Shown: piece by piece, positions 60,121 to 64,000 of the stretch
Position numbering within the stretch: the first letter of the stretch is position 1
Layout of the letters: each line of letters opens with the position of its first letter
Source: Oscillospiraceae bacterium
Lineage (GTDB): Bacteria; Bacillota; Clostridia; Oscillospirales; Ruminococcaceae
Direction of reading: 5' to 3'
Assembly (NCBI GenBank): GCA_024684395.1
Contig: JAIKWY010000223.1
Location: 1-64,000 of the forward strand
DNA: 64,000 nucleotides
Notes under the pieces: model-generated
Seen by the model: the letters and a program-made list of their open reading frames with translations, nothing else
Databases searched by the model: none
Told to the model about the DNA's origin: nothing
Translations under genes and position numbers: made by a program

Positions 60121-60210
60121 GCGCATGTTCTGCGCCATCGCCTGAACGATCCCCGGCATGCGTCTGCCCTGTGCGGGCACGCACCCGCCGATCACGATTG
60201 CTTCTGTCAT
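60118..60210 (-). pseudogene. Fragment resembling the trmFO 5' end
   Basis: A 30-codon frame starting MTEAIVIGG, against MQEAIVIGG in trmFO; 21 bases (60185-60205) are identical to 60029-60049. It has its own AGAGGT site before ATG 60210 but diverges after nine codons and stops at the edge of repeat H. It is most simply a remnant of a partial duplication, though a short translated peptide cannot be excluded. Confidence 0.7.
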
Positions 60211-60232
60211 ATGTTACCTCTTTCGGGGATTT

Positions 60233-60315
60233 GCCGCCTATCGGCGGCTCAGGAGGGGCTCCTCGCCCCTCCTAAACCTCCCTCGGCAGGAGGCTGAGCC
60301 TCCTGCACCTGCATC
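60233..60315. repeat. Hairpin repeat, family 2, copy near trmFO
   Basis: Stems GCCGCC/GGCGGC, AGGAGGGGC/GCCCCTCCT and GCAGGAGGC-TGA-GCCTCCTGC, ending CACCTGCATC. The last 34 bases equal 48845-48878. Compared with that copy the first two stems have changed sequence and length but still pair. Confidence 0.75.
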
Positions 60316-60321
60316 ATTTTT

Positions 60322-60714
60322 TCACTTTACCTCAAAGCGAGTATAAGCCAGCACCACGCCGTCATCATCGTCGGTATCGGTCAGCACAACGCCATAGCGT
60401 CCCGGCTCCAGCTCCACATCTTCGCCGATCACAACCTGATAGGGGCCATGATCGTCCTCGTACAGCGTCGCATACCAGATGTCATGCTCATCCGCATCAA
60501 CTTCCTTGGTAAACTGCTGATCGGTGTCCAGAATGCCGACCCACGGCGCTCTGTCATACTTCCCGGTAAAGTCGGTGACGGTGATGGTGAGTGTATCGCC
60601 TTTGCTCAGCTGTGCGGGAGAGATCTGGATACCGCCGGAAGCCTTCTGGTTCCCGCATCCGGTCATTGCCAGCAGCAGTGCGCCGCTGATCAGGAATGCT
60701 GTCGTTTGTTTCAT
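60322..60714 (-). CDS. Small putative lipoprotein
   Basis: A 130-residue lipoprotein with signal peptide and lipobox MTGC, followed by one beta-sandwich-like domain (SKGDTLTITVTDFTGKYDRAPWVGIL to YGVVLTDTDDDDGVVLAYTRFEV). It has an Ig-like or bacterial-surface look but no family I can name. ATG 60714 is eight bases after GGAGG; ATG 60720 is closer and less likely. Confidence 0.75.
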   Translation of the reverse strand: MKQTTAFLISGALLLAMTGCGNQKASGGIQISPAQLSKGDTLTITVTDFTGKYDRAPWVGILDTDQQFTKEVDADEHDIWYATLYEDDHGPYQVVIGEDVELEPGRYGVVLTDTDDDDGVVLAYTRFEVK

Positions 60715-60729
60715 GGTCATTACCTCCTG

Positions 60730-60987
60730 TCATTTGGTTGTATCATCTGAAAGTTCGCCGATGAGCTTTCCGCAGCTCCGGCAGAGCCAGAACGGATCGG
60801 CTTTGCGGTTCAGGCCGAAGCCCGTGTAGATCTTCACAGCACCCGCTTCCTCCAGTCCCTTCTTCGTGTAGGGCGGGAACGGATGCATTTTCTCATAGGA
60901 TGCACGGATCCAGTGCATGGATGCCCCGTCCCTCGATGGGGTGAGCAGTCCAGCTTCCATTTCTGCATTACAGAACGGGCATTTCAT
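60730..60987 (-). CDS. Small zinc-ribbon protein (DUF6487-like)
   Basis: An 85-residue protein with MKCPFCNAEMEAG at the start and CRSCGKLIGEL at the end, so the two CxxC pairs of a split zinc ribbon. It resembles the PF20097 family (from memory). Start ATG 60987; TTG 61002 is a weaker option. It follows topA by 15 bases on the same strand. Confidence 0.78.
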   Translation of the reverse strand: MKCPFCNAEMEAGLLTPSRDGASMHWIRASYEKMHPFPPYTKKGLEEAGAVKIYTGFGLNRKADPFWLCRSCGKLIGELSDDTTK

Positions 60988-61002
60988 AGTATCAACCCCC
61001 AA

Positions 61003-63081
61003 TTACTTGAGGCTCCGCTCATAGCCGCAGCCTTCCTTTTCACAGACGAGCGTGCCGGATTTGCCGCCCCGCTGGAAGAGGGTGCAGCCGCACTGCGGGC
61101 ATTTCTCCTCCACAGGCAGGTTCCACGTCATGAAGCGGCAGTCCGGGTAGCCCGAGCAGCCGTAGAACGTGCGTCCCCGCTTGGACTTCTTCTGCACGAC
61201 CTTCTTGCCGCACAGCGGACAGGTGCCGCCTGTCTCCTGGATGATCTGCTTGGTGTTGCGGCACTCCGGGAAGCCCGGGCAGGCAAGGAATTTGCCGTAG
61301 CGTCCGATCTTGATGACCATTTTTCTGCCGCACTGGTCGCAGACGATGTCTGTCTCCTCGTCCGGGATCTTCACATGCTTGCCGTCCATCGCTTCTTCGG
61401 CGGTGGAAAGGGTCTTGTCGAAATCCTCATAGAACGTGCCGAGCATACTTACCCAGTCCTGTGTGCCCTGCTCGACATTATCGAGCTCCGTCTCCATCTT
61501 CGCCGTGAAGTCGGCGTCCACGATGTTGGCGAAATGCTCCTTCATCACCTGCGTGGTGACTTCGCCGAGGGCGGTCGGCTTGAGCTGCTTGCCGTCACGC
61601 TCCACATACATTCTCGCCAGGATCGTCGTGATGGTCGGCGCATAGGTACTCGGTCTTCCGATGCCGTTTTCTTCGAGCGTCTTGATGAGCGTCGCTTCGG
61701 AATAGCGCGGGGGCGGCTGTGTGAAATGCTGGTTGCCGGAGAGGTCGAGGACCTTGAGCACATCGCCCACTGCGAGCAGCGGGAGCATCTTCTGGTTCTC
61801 CTCCTCGTTCTCGTTCTTCTCCTCATACAGCACAGTGAAGCCGTCGAACTTCACGGAATAGCCCGATGCCTTGAACAGGCAGTTATCTGCGTCGATGTCC
61901 ACGGAGATGGTATCGAGCAGCGCATTTGCCATCTGGCTGGCGATGAAGCGCTCCCAGATGAGCTTGTAGAGCTTGTACTGGTCGCTCGTCAGGCTGTTCT
62001 TCACCCTGTCCGGGCTGAGATCCGGCATGGAAGGACGGATGGCTTCATGCGCATCCTGGGCATTCTTCTTGGTCTTGAACACACGGGGCTTGGGCGGGAG
62101 ATAGTCCGCGCCGTAGTGCTCCCGGATATAGTCGGCAGCGGCATTCTGTGCATCGGCAGAGATACGCAGGCTGTCGGTTCTCATGTAGGTGATGAGACCG
62201 ACTGCGCCCATGCCGTCCACGTCGATACCTTCGTACAGCTCCTGCGCCGCCTTCATGGTGCGCTTGGACTGGAAGCCGAGCCGCTTGGATGCTTCCTGCT
62301 GGAGCGTCGATGTGATGAAGGGCGGTGCGGGCTGCTTCTTGGTGACGCGCTTCTTGATGGCGGTCACGGTGAAGGCTGCCTTTTCGAGACGTTCAAGGAG
62401 CATCTGGGACTGTGCTTCATTGCCGATCTCGATCTTGCTGCCGTCCACGGAAGCAAGCTTTGCCATGAACTGCTTGGTGCTGTGCGGGGAGCGGAGCTTG
62501 GCGTCGATGCTCCAGTATTCCTTCGGGACGAATGCCCGGATCTCCTCCTCACGATCCACGATCAGCCGCACGGCAACGGACTGCACACGTCCTGCGGAAA
62601 GTCCACGCTTGACCTTTTTCCACAGGAACGGGCTGAGCTTATAGCCCACAAGGCGGTCAAGGATGCGCCGTGCCTGCTGCGCATTGACGAGGTCAATGTC
62701 GATGCGGTGCGGGTTGGACATACCAGCCTGCACTCCGGTCTTGGTGATCTCGTTGAAGGCAACACGGTTGTCGGCATTCATATCGAGCTGGAGCATCTGC
62801 GCCAGGTGCCACGAAATGGCTTCTCCCTCACGGTCCGGGTCAGTTGCAAGATAGACGGCATCGCTCTTCTTTGCCTTCTTTTTCAGCTCCTTGATGACGT
62901 CCTCCTTGCCCTTCATATCGAGGTACTGCGGGGTGAAACCGTTCTCCACATCCACACCGAGCTTTGACTTCGGCAGGTCACGCACATGCCCCATCGAGGC
63001 GATGACCTCATAGCCGGGACCAAGATATTTCTGTATGGTCTTTGCCTTGGCAGGCGACTCCACGATCACTAAATTTGACAT
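61003..63081 (-). CDS. topA: DNA topoisomerase I
   Basis: A 692-residue type IA topoisomerase that relaxes negative supercoils. Toprim begins LVIVESPAKAKTI with Glu8; DPDREGEAISWHL follows. The catalytic Tyr is in LITYMRTDSLRIS near residue 300. The C-terminus has three zinc ribbons (CDQC...C, CPLC...C, CPQC...C). Usual length for Firmicutes. It lies directly after dprA. Confidence 0.97.
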   Translation of the reverse strand: MSNLVIVESPAKAKTIQKYLGPGYEVIASMGHVRDLPKSKLGVDVENGFTPQYLDMKGKEDVIKELKKKAKKSDAVYLATDPDREGEAISWHLAQMLQLDMNADNRVAFNEITKTGVQAGMSNPHRIDIDLVNAQQARRILDRLVGYKLSPFLWKKVKRGLSAGRVQSVAVRLIVDREEEIRAFVPKEYWSIDAKLRSPHSTKQFMAKLASVDGSKIEIGNEAQSQMLLERLEKAAFTVTAIKKRVTKKQPAPPFITSTLQQEASKRLGFQSKRTMKAAQELYEGIDVDGMGAVGLITYMRTDSLRISADAQNAAADYIREHYGADYLPPKPRVFKTKKNAQDAHEAIRPSMPDLSPDRVKNSLTSDQYKLYKLIWERFIASQMANALLDTISVDIDADNCLFKASGYSVKFDGFTVLYEEKNENEEENQKMLPLLAVGDVLKVLDLSGNQHFTQPPPRYSEATLIKTLEENGIGRPSTYAPTITTILARMYVERDGKQLKPTALGEVTTQVMKEHFANIVDADFTAKMETELDNVEQGTQDWVSMLGTFYEDFDKTLSTAEEAMDGKHVKIPDEETDIVCDQCGRKMVIKIGRYGKFLACPGFPECRNTKQIIQETGGTCPLCGKKVVQKKSKRGRTFYGCSGYPDCRFMTWNLPVEEKCPQCGCTLFQRGGKSGTLVCEKEGCGYERSLK

Positions 63082-63128
63082 AATTCAGGCTGCACGATGC
63101 AGCAAACACTCCTTTCGGCGGGAGACTG

Positions 63129-64000
63129 TCAGTTCTCCGCTAATGCATAATTATCCCGGTCTGTATTCACGATCCAGCCGTTCAGATCCATCTCCATGAG
63201 CAGCATCGAGGCGGTGTCAAACTCCAGCCCGAGCATCACGCAGAGCGCATTCACATTCTGACTGCCCTTTTGCAGCAGTTCGAGGATGCGGCGCTGTTCC
63301 GGCGTTGCCTCAGCAGGCATCTCATAGGGCTTTTCCTCTGGCATGGGCGGACGGTCTTTCACAGGTGTCGTCCGCAGCTTGACCGGCTGCTTCTGTTTCT
63401 TTGGTTTCTCCTTCTTTGGCTCTTCCTCCGTGTGGAACACGAGGGAATCCTGTGTCCGGGAGACATCCCCTTCATCAAAAAGCGCTAATTTATGGGGATA
63501 TTTCATATATAATCCATAGAGGATGTCGAGCATGTCGAACACCGGATACGCCCCGTCCCGCAGGAAGCTGACCGCTCCGGCATAGCGCTTGTCGAAGATG
63601 TCCGCCGGCGGCACACAGAACACCGGCTTGCCCTGTTCACAGGCAAGGTTCGCCGTGATGAGCGAGCCGCTCTTGGCACCCGCCTCGACCACGAGCACCG
63701 CTTCGCCGATCCCCGCTAAGATGCGGTTGCGGCTCGGGAAGTGCGCCGGCAGCGGCGATGTGCCCGGGAAGTACTCCGACAGGAGCAGACCGTTCTGCAC
63801 GATGCGCTCCTTCAGGGCCCGGTTCTCTTTCGGATAGTCGTAATCCACCCCGCAGCCCATCACGCCGATGGTCGGCTTTCCGGCATTGACCGCTGCCCAG
63901 TGGGAAGCCGCATCGATGCCGAGCGCACAGCCGCTGGCGATCACGACACCGTGCTTTGCCAGGTCGCTGCACAGGAAATTGGCAGTTTTCAGACTGTAGT
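63129..64000 (-). CDS. dprA: DNA processing protein DprA, 5' end beyond window
   Basis: DprA loads RecA on incoming single-stranded DNA during transformation. The frame is open to the window edge, so the N-terminus is missing. The Rossmann-like core shows VVIASGCALGIDAASH, VMGCGVDYDYPKENRAL, SEYFPGTSPLPAHFPSRNRILAG and GSLITANLACEQGKPVFCVP. A Lys/Pro-rich linker leads to a C-terminal winged helix (EATPEQRRILELLQKG...). The GTG at 63944 is internal, not a start. Confidence 0.94.
   Translation of the reverse strand, partial: YSLKTANFLCSDLAKHGVVIASGCALGIDAASHWAAVNAGKPTIGVMGCGVDYDYPKENRALKERIVQNGLLLSEYFPGTSPLPAHFPSRNRILAGIGEAVLVVEAGAKSGSLITANLACEQGKPVFCVPPADIFDKRYAGAVSFLRDGAYPVFDMLDILYGLYMKYPHKLALFDEGDVSRTQDSLVFHTEEEPKKEKPKKQKQPVKLRTTPVKDRPPMPEEKPYEMPAEATPEQRRILELLQKGSQNVNALCVMLGLEFDTASMLLMEMDLNGWIVNTDRDNYALAEN

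Noticed and set aside
60883..62967. Plus-strand frame of 694 codons opposite topA
   Set aside because: Shadow of topA, whose Toprim, Tyr and zinc-ribbon motifs are clear.

Overview
The window looks like chromosome from a GC-rich, Gram-positive gut Firmicute of the Oscillospiraceae, most likely a Ruminococcus or close relative (inference). Supporting signs are the strong AGGAGG ribosome sites, sigma-A promoters with 17-base spacing, an L-box lysine riboswitch, a dockerin-bearing secreted protein, BspA-type leucine-rich repeat (LRR) proteins, a DUF3789 mini-protein and the gene orders plsX-rnc-smc-ftsY, nadD-yqeK-rsfS, aroQ-pepQ-efp and dprA-topA-trmFO. No tRNA, rRNA, phage, plasmid, transposase or CRISPR array was seen.

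Layout. 0.2-5.5 kb (minus): a collagen-like protein with a glycosyltransferase, a small membrane protein, then the lysine operon asd-dapA-dapB behind an L-box riboswitch. 5.6-24.3 kb (plus): queA, pcrA, thyX, a DJ-1 protein, a folate cyclo-ligase, mltG, a U32 peptidase, a double TerD protein, a dockerin protein with a transglutaminase-like domain, an M16 peptidase pair and lgt, mixed with small lipoproteins and unknowns. 24.4-29.1 kb: small unknowns and the NAD-salvage pair nicotinamidase plus NAPRT behind a structured leader, then mtnN. 29.1-64 kb (minus): flavin reductase, SUKH protein, aroQ-pepQ-efp, rpsU (57 aa), leuS, rsfS, an LCP ligase, yqeK, nadD, yhbY, rdgB, ftsY, smc, a radical SAM protein, rnc, plsX, a cluster of six LRR genes, trmFO, topA and the 3' part of dprA.

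The most unusual content is non-coding. From 30 to 60 kb a family of dispersed, highly structured repeats fills the spaces around and inside the rdgB-ftsY-smc-rnc region. Flanking blocks are conserved while the hairpin stems change on both sides together, so base pairing is kept. One copy lies inside the LCP coding sequence, one is bounded by a 13-base direct repeat, one is nested between 44-base direct repeats, two face each other upstream of the radical SAM gene, and one separates trmFO from a duplicated fragment of its own 5' end. A second hairpin family occurs at about 28.4, 48.8 and 60.2 kb, with a similar cluster at the left edge.

The second unusual region is 52.6-58.7 kb: an operon-like series of LRR proteins that lack signal peptides, share an opening motif, and mostly carry zinc ribbons, four of them after a conserved LDPE-GYC junction. 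One member is frameshifted by a 40-base tandem duplication, and a 29-codon CxxC mini-ORF sits inside the cluster. Other oddities are an FtsY with its acidic region and a Trp-rich basic end at the C-terminus, and a transglutaminase-like domain lacking its cysteine.
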